Below are positions 55,854 through 64,000 of a stretch of DNA of 64,000 bases, piece by piece. Every line of letters begins with the position of its first letter. Positions within the stretch are counted from its first letter, which is position 1. The notes beneath the pieces were generated by a model, which was not told the DNA's origin, did no database searches, and saw only the letters and a list, made by a program, of their open reading frames with translations. This stretch comes from Gilliamella apicola. GTDB lineage: Bacteria > Pseudomonadota > Gammaproteobacteria > Enterobacterales > Orbaceae. The position numbers and the translations under genes were made by a program. The DNA lies in the NCBI RefSeq assembly GCF_003202915.1, contig NZ_QGLP01000005.1, positions 1-64,000 of the forward strand, read 5' to 3'.

Positions 55854-57158
55854 TTACATAATAAATTGATAGAAAATTGTGGCAACGAGTGTCATTGTTC
55901 CACCAACCATAGCTTCATATGGAATAAGTTTCATACGTTGCTTAATTGTCATATTCATACTGCCACCAGTGACATGAAAGTAATTTCCTTGTGGTAATGA
56001 ATCAATAACAGTTGCACCGGTATGCATCATAACAGCTGCACTAATAGCAGGTATACCCATGTCCATAATGGTTGAACCAAAAGTTCCGGTTGCTAAAATA
56101 ACACCAGTAGAGGTTGAAGCTGTGGCTGCTGCCATTAAGACACCGGAAATTGGTGATAAGTAATAGCCAGAGATACCCATGGAACCAATAATATTGATAA
56201 CTTGAGTTGCCAAGTTTGATGCACCAATTAAACCAGCAATAGCACCCGCACCGACCAAGATGAGTACAGTTGGTGTCATTTTTTCAATTCCCGATTTGGT
56301 ATACATAGCAATGTTACGATGTTGTCCCATGGCTAGCATTCCGATGATCCCCGCAACAGGAAGTACATATAAAGCATCAAGTTTTAAATTAGCTAATGCT
56401 TCAATATGAAAAATATTGCCTATAGGATTGATCATTAATAGTAAAATTGCCGTTACAGGCGCAACAACAGCTTTGCCTAAAGAAGGGTTGTTATTTTTTT
56501 GTTCAGTATCGTTTTTTTGTAAAGCAATCACTTCTTGAGCCGTTACTTTATCACCTTTGTTTTTGATTAATGAAGCAATTACAACCGTAGCAATTAAACC
56601 AAACAACGCAGGAATAAAACCGGCTATCATCACGTCACTCAAACTTAAATTGAAACCATTGGCAACCGCGATAGTATTAGGGTTAGGGGAGATAATATTT
56701 CCCGCTTTACCACCACCAGAAAGTGCTAATAATAAGGCTAATCGAGAAATACCCATTTTATTACCTACAGAAAGCGCAATTGGGGCAACAATTAATACCG
56801 CAACTGGAATAAATACCCCTGATGCAGTGATAATACCTGTAGCTAATGCTAAAGCGAGTAAAGCTTTCTTTTCACCTAATTTTTTTACCACAGCTTGTGC
56901 GATGGTTTCCGCAGCACCAGATTCCATCATTACACCAGCTAGAATACCTGCCGCTAATACTCTTATTACGGTACCCATAATACTTTGTGTGCCGTTAGTT
57001 AAAATGGTAACAGTTTGTACTAGATTCGCACCACCAATAAAAGCACCAATTATCGCGCCAAAAAATAACGAATAGACAGGATTTATCCCGCGTAGAATTA
57101 AAAAAATAGCAAGGAAAAGTCCTATAATCGCTCCATACCAACTAATGAGTTCAGTCAT
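55854..57158 (-). CDS. GntP-family permease (gluconate/glycerate type)
   Basis: 434 residues with about a dozen hydrophobic segments. GIITASGVFIPVAVLIVAPIA, LLLALSGGGKAGNIISPNPNT and GATVIDSLPQGNYFHVTGG fit the GntP/CitM-like gluconate-proton symporters. Linkage to glycerate kinase and CdaR points to glycerate or a related sugar acid as substrate. First gene of the operon. Confidence 0.88.
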   Translation of the reverse strand: MTELISWYGAIIGLFLAIFLILRGINPVYSLFFGAIIGAFIGGANLVQTVTILTNGTQSIMGTVIRVLAAGILAGVMMESGAAETIAQAVVKKLGEKKALLALALATGIITASGVFIPVAVLIVAPIALSVGNKMGISRLALLLALSGGGKAGNIISPNPNTIAVANGFNLSLSDVMIAGFIPALFGLIATVVIASLIKNKGDKVTAQEVIALQKNDTEQKNNNPSLGKAVVAPVTAILLLMINPIGNIFHIEALANLKLDALYVLPVAGIIGMLAMGQHRNIAMYTKSGIEKMTPTVLILVGAGAIAGLIGASNLATQVINIIGSMGISGYYLSPISGVLMAAATASTSTGVILATGTFGSTIMDMGIPAISAAVMMHTGATVIDSLPQGNYFHVTGGSMNMTIKQRMKLIPYEAMVGGTMTLVATIFYQFIM

Positions 57159-57297
57159 TTAAATATTCCTCATGTTTTTTATGACTATTAAAAAAAGTTG
57201 CACTAATTTTATTATTGAATTTGTTGGTTATGCTATGTGGTTTTGCACAAATATAAGTAATAAAAACTAAAAAATATTGGGCGTTATAATAATTCTA

Positions 57298-57313
57298 TGT
57301 GATCTTAGTCACA
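57298..57313 (-). promoter_or_regulatory. CRP site upstream of the GntP-family gene
   Basis: TGTGATCTTAGTCACA is a full match to TGTGA-N6-TCACA. It lies 140 bases before the permease start and 267 before trhP. CRP control of the sugar-acid operon is the more likely role. Confidence 0.72.
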
Positions 57314-57579
57314 AATTTATAGTGTTTCATCTATATTTTATTGTTTATGTTTTTGTTCGATTTAAAAAAATTTCGCTATTTTATTTAAAATTATGACATA
57401 ACTTTATACTTTATATTCAACCAATTATTGTTTCTTGTTTGTCATTGAGATTTTATTATTCTTCATAGCAACTACAATTAATTTGCCAATCTTATAGCTA
57501 AAGCGTAAAATGCCCATCCTATTTTGCTTAACCTATTACTTTATCGGTAATACTGACTTGAAATCAGAGGCATTTTTTA

Positions 57580-58923
57580 ATGACAATGTTATATCCAAAA
57601 CCAGAATTACTTTCACCTGCTGGTTCGCTTAAAAATATGCGTTACGCATTCGCTTATGGTGCCGATGCGGTTTATGCCGGTCAGCCACGTTATAGTTTAC
57701 GGGTGCGTAATAATGAATTTAACCATGAAAATCTTGCTATCGGCATCAGCGAGGCTCATGCTCAAGGTAAAAAGTTTTACGTAGTTGTGAACATTGCACC
57801 GCATAATTCGAAATTAAAAACCTTTATTCGTGATTTAGAGCCAATCGTAAATATGAAGCCAGATGCTTTTATCATGTCTGATCCAGGTTTAATTATGTTG
57901 GTTCGTGAGCATTTTCCTGAGATGGAAATTCACTTATCTGTGCAATCCAACGCGGTTAACTGGGCAACGGTACAATTTTGGCATAAGATGGGATTAACGC
58001 GTGTTGTGTTGTCACGAGAATTATCCATCGATGAAATTAAAGAAATTCGAGAAAAAGTACCTGAAATGGAACTTGAAGTCTTTATTCATGGTGCGCTTTG
58101 TATGGCCTATTCGGGACGTTGCTTATTATCGGGTTATATTAACAAACGTGATTCGAATCAAGGTACTTGTACAAATGCTTGTCGTTGGGAGTATAAAGTG
58201 TCCGAAGGTAAAGAAGATGAAGTAGGGCAGATTGTGCATAAATGTGAGCCAATTCCTGTACAACAAGTTGAACCTACTTTGGGCATTGGCACAACAACTG
58301 ATCAAGTTTTTATGTTAGAAGAATCGGGGCGTCCCGGTGAATATATGCAAGCTTTTGAAGATGAACATGGTACTTATATCATGAATTCAAAAGATTTAAG
58401 AGCGGTTGAATTAGTCGAAGATTTGACCAAGATAGGTGTACATTCACTTAAAATTGAAGGGCGAACCAAATCGTTTTATTATTGTGCTAGAACCGCTCAA
58501 GTTTATCGTCAAGCTATCGATGCTGCCAGTGAAGGTAAACCATTTGATCCTCGATTATTGGTTGAACTTGATTCATTAGCTCATAGAGGTTACACCGAAG
58601 GCTTTTTACGTCGTCATAAACATGAAGATATGCAAAATTATGTGCATAGTCACTCAGTTTCTGATAGACAGCAATTTGTTGGTGAGTTTAGTGGTCAACG
58701 TTTAAATGGATTAGCTGAAGTTATTGTAAAAAATAAATTTTCAGTAGGGGATAGTGTTGAAATGATGACTCCTAAAGGTAATATGACCTTTATTATTAAA
58801 CGAATGGAAAATAAAAAAGGACAACCAGTTCCTGCTGGCCTTGGTGATGGTCACATTGTTTATATTCCTGTTGCCGAAGATATTGATTTGAATTATGCGC
58901 TTTTAATGCGTAATTTTGATTAA
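57580..58923 (+). CDS. trhP: tRNA hydroxylation protein TrhP (U32 family, YegQ)
   Basis: 447 residues (E. coli YegQ 453). KPELLSPAGSLKNMRYAFAYG opens the U32 fold. EVFIHGALCMAYSGRCLLSG is the U32 signature with its Cys residues, and RDSNQGTCTNACRWEY completes the set. YegQ/TrhP is needed for 5-hydroxyuridine at position 34 of tRNAs with a prephenate-derived donor. GAGGCATTTTTTA precedes the ATG. Confidence 0.93.
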   Translation: MTMLYPKPELLSPAGSLKNMRYAFAYGADAVYAGQPRYSLRVRNNEFNHENLAIGISEAHAQGKKFYVVVNIAPHNSKLKTFIRDLEPIVNMKPDAFIMSDPGLIMLVREHFPEMEIHLSVQSNAVNWATVQFWHKMGLTRVVLSRELSIDEIKEIREKVPEMELEVFIHGALCMAYSGRCLLSGYINKRDSNQGTCTNACRWEYKVSEGKEDEVGQIVHKCEPIPVQQVEPTLGIGTTTDQVFMLEESGRPGEYMQAFEDEHGTYIMNSKDLRAVELVEDLTKIGVHSLKIEGRTKSFYYCARTAQVYRQAIDAASEGKPFDPRLLVELDSLAHRGYTEGFLRRHKHEDMQNYVHSHSVSDRQQFVGEFSGQRLNGLAEVIVKNKFSVGDSVEMMTPKGNMTFIIKRMENKKGQPVPAGLGDGHIVYIPVAEDIDLNYALLMRNFD

Positions 58924-58936
58924 TCCTTTTTACTAT

Positions 58937-58968
58937 AACTAACTGTTCAGATTTTTGAACAGTTAGTT
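58937..58968. terminator. Hairpin between convergent trhP and proA
   Basis: AACTAACTGTTCA and TGAACAGTTAGTT give a 13-bp stem. There is no long T tail on either side. Confidence 0.65.
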
Positions 58969-58975
58969 GTTATCT

Positions 58976-60229
58976 CTACTGACGAATTAAATCTTCGCCA
59001 TAACCAATCCATTTATAAGTCGTTAATGCTTCCAAACCCATCGGTCCTCTGGCATGTAATTTTTGTGTACTAACTGCAACTTCAGCGCCTAAACCAAATT
59101 GCGCACCATCAGTAAATCTCGTTGATGCGTTGACATAAACCGCAGCTGCATCCACTAAGTTAACAAACTGCTCAGCATTTAATAAACTGCGAGTCAGAAT
59201 GGCTTCTGAATGACCACTGCCATATTCACGTATATGTTCAACAGCTAATTCAAGTGAGTCTACAATTACAATATTCAGATCTTTGGAAAGCCACTCTTGT
59301 CTAAGTTCGCCATCCTTAACAGGAAATACATTAGCAACCCCTGAATTTAAGATTTTATAAGCATCGGCATCAGCATGTAATATGACTTGGTTATCAGCCA
59401 TGATTTGGCTAAGTTTTGGTAAGAAGGTGTTAGCAATTTCGGTATGAACAAGCAACGTTTCCACGGTATTACAGGTACTTGGTCGCTGAGTTTTAGCATT
59501 AAGTATTATTGGAAAAGCTTTATCAAAATCAACACTTTCGTCGACAAAAATATGGCAAACCCCAATACCACCTGTAATCACAGGTATGGTTGAATGTTCA
59601 AGGCAAAGTTTGTGTAAAGCAGCACCACCACGAGGAATAATCATATCAACATATTTATCCAGTTTAAGTAGTTCAGTGATGTATTTCCTATCGGGATTAT
59701 CGATAGATTGAATAGTTGTTTCAGGTAGACCAACTTGCTTTAATGCCTCTTGGATAATAGCTATGATAGCGGCATTAGTATTAACCGTCTCTTTTCCACC
59801 ACGCAGTATGGCTGCATTGCCGGTTTTTAAACAGAGAGCGGCAATATCAATTGTCACATTAGGACGGGCTTCATATATGACGCCAATCACTCCTAAAGGG
59901 ACTCTGTGACGTTGTAACTTTAATCCGCTTGCTAAAGTCGAACCATCAATAACTTGGCCAATCGGATCAGTCAAAGAAAGAATATTTCGGACATCATTGG
60001 CAATAGATGATATTCGTTCTGAATTTAATAGCAGACGGTCAAGTATCGCATCACTTAATCCTAGCTCCTTTGCTATAGTCATATCTTTCTGATTAGCTTT
60101 AAGAATTTTGTCAGCGTTGAGTTCTAATAACTCAGCAATATTAATCAAAGCTTGATTTTTAGTTTTCGTCGAGCATTGTGCTAATCGATATGAAGCAAGT
60201 TTGGCTGCTTTTCCCATTTCGTTTATCAT
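58976..60229 (-). CDS. proA: Gamma-glutamyl phosphate reductase
   Basis: 417 residues, as in E. coli. Aldehyde-dehydrogenase fold: [26 protein letters not shown], the catalytic Cys in [17 protein letters not shown], and [20 protein letters not shown] near the end. It is the second step of proline synthesis. Normally it follows proB directly; here about 2 kb of small genes separate them. Confidence 0.97.
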   Translation of the reverse strand: MINEMGKAAKLASYRLAQCSTKTKNQALINIAELLELNADKILKANQKDMTIAKELGLSDAILDRLLLNSERISSIANDVRNILSLTDPIGQVIDGSTLASGLKLQRHRVPLGVIGVIYEARPNVTIDIAALCLKTGNAAILRGGKETVNTNAAIIAIIQEALKQVGLPETTIQSIDNPDRKYITELLKLDKYVDMIIPRGGAALHKLCLEHSTIPVITGGIGVCHIFVDESVDFDKAFPIILNAKTQRPSTCNTVETLLVHTEIANTFLPKLSQIMADNQVILHADADAYKILNSGVANVFPVKDGELRQEWLSKDLNIVIVDSLELAVEHIREYGSGHSEAILTRSLLNAEQFVNLVDAAAVYVNASTRFTDGAQFGLGAEVAVSTQKLHARGPMGLEALTTYKWIGYGEDLIRQ

Positions 60230-60239
60230 TACTTAACCT

Positions 60240-60770
60240 TTATTGATTTTGTTTACAAAGTTTTTTAATAGTTTGCATTTTTTCTAAATATAATTGTTTT
60301 TCTGAATCCAACATCATATTAAGGTCAATAACATAATCCTCAATAATATTGTTTATCTTGTATTTTATTATTATAGTATTAGGATTTTTTTCTGAGATAT
60401 TAATAATATTTTTAAACAGAATACAGGTCATTTTATTGTTATCTTTTCTTCTTAGAAATACATAAACAATAAAAAACAGTGTAAAAAGGATAAGATCCGT
60501 GACAGTAAACTGGCTATTTCTAATACTGATAAATGTTTTACCCAAAATGATATATTTTTCTGCCCACTGCAATAACAAAAAAACAATCATCAACAATAAA
60601 ACTAATCCGAAGTGATAAGGGATTGCGATTATGTGTGAGAAAATAAAGAAAGCAATAAAGCAAACAAGTAGAATTATTATAAAAGTTTTGATGTATTTAC
60701 GCCGATAAAAGACTAAATCTTGATCATCTTTTTGCCATTTTTCGTGATAACTATTAATTTCAATACTCAA
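60240..60770 (-). CDS. Small membrane protein, unknown
   Basis: 176 residues with membrane segments near 28-48, 52-68 and 90-106 (FIIILLVCFIAFFIFSHII and LILFTLFFIVYVFLRR). The C-terminal part is charged and strand-rich. It begins a little upstream of proA on the same strand (10 bases between). It may be a divergent relative of the two 141-residue proteins upstream, which share the membrane-then-PH-like layout. Confidence 0.65.
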   Translation of the reverse strand: MSIEINSYHEKWQKDDQDLVFYRRKYIKTFIIILLVCFIAFFIFSHIIAIPYHFGLVLLLMIVFLLLQWAEKYIILGKTFISIRNSQFTVTDLILFTLFFIVYVFLRRKDNNKMTCILFKNIINISEKNPNTIIIKYKINNIIEDYVIDLNMMLDSEKQLYLEKMQTIKKLCKQNQ

Positions 60771-60794
60771 TTTTATAACCTTTTAATATTTATA

Positions 60795-61220
60795 TTAGCT
60801 TCTTTTTTCTTTATCTTTGAACATGGTATGTAAGGTGTTTAAAAGCTCAGTTTTAGTTTTAGACGTTAACTGATTGGTATATATTTTTAATGTTAACTCT
60901 GCATTTTTGATTTTACTAAAATAATTGATATGCACACATTTAGGCTCATATCTTACCGAGGTTATATTTTTTAAAAGAACCGTTTGCTTCATTCTTCCTA
61001 TTGTTGGTTTTAATGTAATAAAATCATGACCGATTTTCACATAAACCATCTTGTATTGAAGTAATATTAAAATTGAAAGAAATATAATCAAACCAAGAAC
61101 TATTATGATAAATTCGAGGCTTATTGTTAAAGGCAATAGTAGAACTGGAAATATTAGGGCTATTGGTAAAATATAACCTCGAGCGTGAAATTCTTTAACA
61201 CTTTGATTTTTAGAGTCCAT
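60795..61220 (-). CDS. Small membrane protein with PH-like tail, copy 1
   Basis: 141 residues: MDSKNQSVKEFHARGYILP, two membrane helices (PIALIFPVLLLPLTISLEF and IIIVLGLIIFLSILILLQY), then MVYVKIGHDFITLKPTIG and VLLKNITSVRYEPKCV, the layout of small bacterial PH-like (bPH2-like or STM3941-like) proteins. Its paralogue is 61441-61866. The function is unknown. Confidence 0.65.
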   Translation of the reverse strand: MDSKNQSVKEFHARGYILPIALIFPVLLLPLTISLEFIIIVLGLIIFLSILILLQYKMVYVKIGHDFITLKPTIGRMKQTVLLKNITSVRYEPKCVHINYFSKIKNAELTLKIYTNQLTSKTKTELLNTLHTMFKDKEKRS

Positions 61221-61245
61221 CTTTAATTTTTACCTAGATTTATTG

Positions 61246-61362
61246 TTTAATAATCATATCATTGCGATATACATTAGCAGATGCATATTCATAACCAATA
61301 ACTTACTAATTTGTTGTGAATGATGATCTACAATTTGTACCCAAAAAGCATCACTTTCCTAA
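61246..61362 (-). repeat. Degenerate copy of the proB 3' end
   Basis: It aligns with 62214-62330, the last about 38 codons of proB on the minus strand. Matches include ATAATCATATCATT, GTATTCATA (here CATATTCATA), and CTAATTTGT followed by GTGA(A/G)TGATG. Many substitutions and a stop-equivalent position remain. It suggests that the genes at 61441-62190 sit between an old duplication of the proB end. Confidence 0.68.
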
Positions 61363-61440
61363 TGTGGAGACATCAATTAATAAAAAAAGTTGAGAACAAA
61401 GATGTTTTAATCTTTGCTCTAAATCATAACTTTTATTAGT

Positions 61441-61866
61441 TTATTGCTCCTTATCTTTTAATACAGTATGTAAAGTAGTTAAAAGTTTTTCTTTTTCCTT
61501 GTTTTCCATAACTGTTAAAGGTATTTTTACAGTATTTTCGTTATGACTAATTTCATTTTTGTAATTAATAATTACTTTATTTTTTTGATAACTAATTGAT
61601 GAGATTTCTTCAAAAAGCATACGCGCCGCACTTCCTAGAGGTGCCGTAGGTATAAAAATAATATAATCATCTCCAATTTCGATATAAATCATATTAAATT
61701 GCCAAATAGCACGAATAAATACGAGGATTATCGGCACTCCTACACATACATTTGTTTCTACAGGAAACATTAACATAATGAAAAATGCTATAATACATAT
61801 TATTATCAAAAGTATGACGTGACGTCGAGCTTTAAATTGTTTTATATTTTGATTTTGAGATTCCAT
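61441..61866 (-). CDS. Small membrane protein with PH-like tail, copy 2
   Basis: 141 residues: MESQNQNIKQFKARRHVIL, two membrane helices, then YIEIGDDYIIFIPTAPLGS and EISSISYQKNKVIINYKNE, ending TTLHTVLKDKEQ. It matches copy 1 in length and layout (LNTLHTMFKDKEK at the end of that one). The pair is a diverged tandem duplication. Confidence 0.68.
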   Translation of the reverse strand: MESQNQNIKQFKARRHVILLIIICIIAFFIMLMFPVETNVCVGVPIILVFIRAIWQFNMIYIEIGDDYIIFIPTAPLGSAARMLFEEISSISYQKNKVIINYKNEISHNENTVKIPLTVMENKEKEKLLTTLHTVLKDKEQ

Positions 61867-61900
61867 TTTTTATCCTTAAAAAAATAATATTCATATTATT

Positions 61901-62190
61901 TTATGAATTGCGTCTCTCTTCTAATGTTTTTTCATTAGCAAGATCAGTTATTTTTCTAGCGCCAAAAATCCCAATAAATCCCAAAGGGACAAATATTATG
62001 CTGCTAATAATAATTAAAATACTTGCTATTTTTTATTATTTCCTACAAATAATATTCCTATCGTACTTATTAATGCTGATATACATGCAATAGATAACAA
62101 ACTTCCATAAATTTCATCGTCGAGTGAGATCATATAAACGATTAATACACCAAACCAGTTAGCTATTACACTACCTATAGCCAGCCCCAT
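61901..62190 (-). pseudogene. Small membrane-protein gene split at a six-A run
   Basis: The ATG at 62190 opens MGLAIGSVIANWFGVLIVYM and ends at 62026 after 54 residues (FVGNNKK-stop). The A run at 62029-62034 precedes the stop. One extra A would extend the frame through IASILIIISSIIFVPLGF to EKTLEERRNS, about 95 residues with four membrane segments. Either a frameshifted gene or a real short protein. Confidence 0.5.
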
Positions 62191-62211
62191 TTTTTATTTT
62201 CTTATTATTAG

Positions 62212-63321
62212 TTATTTAATAATCATATCATTTCGATGTACAGCAACAGGGCCGTATTCATAGCCGATGATTTGGCTAATTTGTCGTGAGTGATGGCCTG
62301 CAATTTGTTTTAATGCATCACTATTATAACGACTTACACCTCGTGCGATTCGTCTTCCAGACTTATCACAAATATCAATTACTTCTCCTCGTGAGAAATC
62401 TTTTTCAACCGCGATAATTCCTTTTGGCAAGAGCGAACTACCATTATTTAAAATAGCATTAATAGCGCCATCATCAAGAATAATTTTTCCTGCATTTGGA
62501 GCACCATATAACCAATGTTTGCGGTGCTCTAAAGGTGTTTTTTGCGGTAAAAAACGGGTACCCACAGATTGATTATTGACGGCATCAATAATCACATTTT
62601 CTTTGCTTCCGGCAGCAATTATTACTTCTATACCCGCGCTACCAGCTACTTCAGCTGCTTGGATTTTGGTACTCATACCACCTGTTCCCAGACCTGATAC
62701 ACTATCACCAGCAATGCTACGTAAACTATCATCAATCTGAGAAACTTCTTCTATCAATTTTGCGTCGTGATCGGTTCGCGGATCGGCTGTATATAGTCCT
62801 TCTATATCGGTTAGTAGTAAGAGTTTATCGGCTTCAGCTAAAATTGCGGCCAGTGCTGATAGGTTGTCATTATCACCAACTTTAATTTCCGCAGTGGCAA
62901 CCGCATCATTTTCATTGATAACTGGAATAATATTATTATCTAACATCGCTTTTAGGGCATCTTGTGCATTTAAAAAACGTTCACGATCTTCTAAATCTGC
63001 CCGTGTTAATAACATCTGACCGATATAAATTTTATATATAGAGAATAATTGTTCCCAAAGTTGGATAAGTTTGCTTTGACCAACAGAGGCAAGTAACTGT
63101 TTTGATGCAACGGTATTAGGAAGGTTAGGGAAGTTTAGATATTCTCGGCCGGCAGCGATAGCACCTGAAGTAACGATAATAATTTTGTGACCATTTTGAT
63201 GTAAATAAGCGCATTGTCGAATCAGCTCTACTATTCGAGCACGATCTAACTGTTTAGTACCACCGGTTAAAACGCTAGTACCTAGCTTAACAACGACCGT
63301 TAGTTGTTTTTTATTCTTCAT
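62212..63321 (-). CDS. proB: Glutamate 5-kinase
   Basis: 369 residues from the ATG at 63321 ([21 protein letters not shown]); an upstream start overlapping frsA adds 16 residues unlike the family. Amino-acid kinase domain ([60 protein letters not shown]) and a C-terminal PUA domain ([20 protein letters not shown]). First step of proline synthesis. It starts 27 bases from the frsA stop. Confidence 0.96.
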   Translation of the reverse strand: MKNKKQLTVVVKLGTSVLTGGTKQLDRARIVELIRQCAYLHQNGHKIIIVTSGAIAAGREYLNFPNLPNTVASKQLLASVGQSKLIQLWEQLFSIYKIYIGQMLLTRADLEDRERFLNAQDALKAMLDNNIIPVINENDAVATAEIKVGDNDNLSALAAILAEADKLLLLTDIEGLYTADPRTDHDAKLIEEVSQIDDSLRSIAGDSVSGLGTGGMSTKIQAAEVAGSAGIEVIIAAGSKENVIIDAVNNQSVGTRFLPQKTPLEHRKHWLYGAPNAGKIILDDGAINAILNNGSSLLPKGIIAVEKDFSRGEVIDICDKSGRRIARGVSRYNSDALKQIAGHHSRQISQIIGYEYGPVAVHRNDMIIK

Positions 63322-63347
63322 AGCAATACTCTTATTTAAATCATTTA

Positions 63348-64000
63348 TTACAAAATAGATTCCATCCATTTAACTGATTGTGTTAAAGCGTTTTGTAAAC
63401 TTTTTTGTAACGGTGTTTTAGCAATAGTCACAATTTTACTTTGTTTTGAAGATTGAATTAATTTCGCCTCAGTTATATTACTCAATTTATCATCTTCAAA
63501 GATAATATTCATAATAGGCACAGGGCAGGAACGAGTTAATAATCCCTGATTTTTAAGCGAAAAATAGTTCAATTCTGCCGCTAATTGCTGATTTGATACA
63601 GATGTTAAACCCAATCGACAAGCCAACATGTCTTTATAACAGTTAGGTAAATTTTGTTGTAAAGTTTTATCCACAAAAATTTGATGTACAAAGGGGGTGA
63701 AGTTGAAAAGTCCCTTTATTTTATTGGGCATTAAATAGGCAAGGCGAGTTGCAATATGCGAACCAAAACGGAATCCCGCAACTATCACACGATTACTATC
63801 TACCCATGGTACTGTTGCTAATTGTTCGATAATAGCTTGATGAATTTGGCTACTATTTTGGGTTAATACAAAATTTCGACTAAATCCGACCGTTGGTAAA
63901 TCTACCGTTAACATAGCAAAACCTTGTGGAGCAAGATATTCACTAAAGTAACGATAATAATCGATTTGTAGATTCCCTAATGCATTACATACTAAGACGA
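63348..64000 (-). CDS. frsA: Esterase FrsA, C-terminal part (runs off the window)
   Basis: The frame is open past the right edge, so the N-terminus is missing. The visible part has [20 protein letters not shown] and [32 protein letters not shown] (nucleophile elbow reads G-F-R-F-G, as in FrsA), and [18 protein letters not shown]. In E. coli frsA also lies near the proB-proA region. FrsA is an alpha/beta-hydrolase linked to the fermentation/respiration switch; in E. coli it binds EIIA-Glc. Confidence 0.88.
   Translation of the reverse strand, partial: VLVCNALGNLQIDYYRYFSEYLAPQGFAMLTVDLPTVGFSRNFVLTQNSSQIHQAIIEQLATVPWVDSNRVIVAGFRFGSHIATRLAYLMPNKIKGLFNFTPFVHQIFVDKTLQQNLPNCYKDMLACRLGLTSVSNQQLAAELNYFSLKNQGLLTRSCPVPIMNIIFEDDKLSNITEAKLIQSSKQSKIVTIAKTPLQKSLQNALTQSVKWMESIL

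Noticed and set aside
56557-57075. 172-codon frame antisense to the permease
   Set aside because: Shadow of a hydrophobic coding sequence; the permease motifs are clear on the other strand.

Overview
The window is AT-rich bacterial chromosome. Its housekeeping genes read as gammaproteobacterial, close to but distinct from Enterobacteriaceae: yfbV next to ackA-pta, YbhA, TrhP/YegQ, frsA next to proB, and recR. This, together with the many contact-dependent inhibition (CDI) toxin cassettes, suggests an Orbaceae gut symbiont such as Gilliamella; that placement is inference from protein content, not a database result.

Region A (1-23.5 kb) is an accessory array of CdiA C-terminal toxin (cdiA-CT) and immunity (cdiI) cassettes, all on the + strand. 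A conserved stretch of CdiA (end of the haemagglutinin part, then the pre-toxin domain ending in the VENN motif) recurs in whole or part at about 1, 2931, 4780, 6763, 10356, 15004, 16366, 20010 and 23105. Each copy is joined to a different toxin tail and immunity gene. Recognisable toxins are an EC869-like PD-(D/E)XK nuclease, a REase-fold nuclease, two kinds of EndoU RNase, a CdiA tRNase-like domain (two variants), a papain-like fragment and an unassigned domain paired with DUF596. Most toxins after the first three cassettes are broken (stop codons, frameshifts, 5' truncation), while most immunity genes stay open. The array therefore looks like an immunity archive and a store of silent tails for recombination onto a full-length cdiA outside the window. 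Between cassettes lie minus-strand fragments of a SymE-like toxin gene, several with a strong hairpin next to the SymE 3' end.

Region B (23.5-26.4 kb) is a decayed junction: an IS3-family transposase remnant, small hypothetical genes and a frameshifted ArdC-like antirestriction gene.

Region C (26.4-64 kb) is ordinary chromosome. It holds priC-yfbV, ackA-pta (acetate/acetyl-phosphate), guaA, an EthD protein divergent from a MerR regulator, a YhcH-kdgK operon, a cyclase-family hydrolase, uvrA with a LexA box, plsY, recR, ybhA and truC. It also holds two DUF4878-like lipoproteins and a YiiX-like protein, a mannose-family PTS operon with a phosphatase and an RpiR regulator, tRNA-Cys, a CdaR/glycerate kinase/GntP-family locus with a CRP site, trhP, and the proline genes proB and proA. 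proB and proA are separated by small membrane-protein genes and a degenerate copy of the proB 3' end. The window closes in frsA.

Starts given here were chosen by family alignment from memory and by ribosome-binding sites; protein families were recognised by eye.
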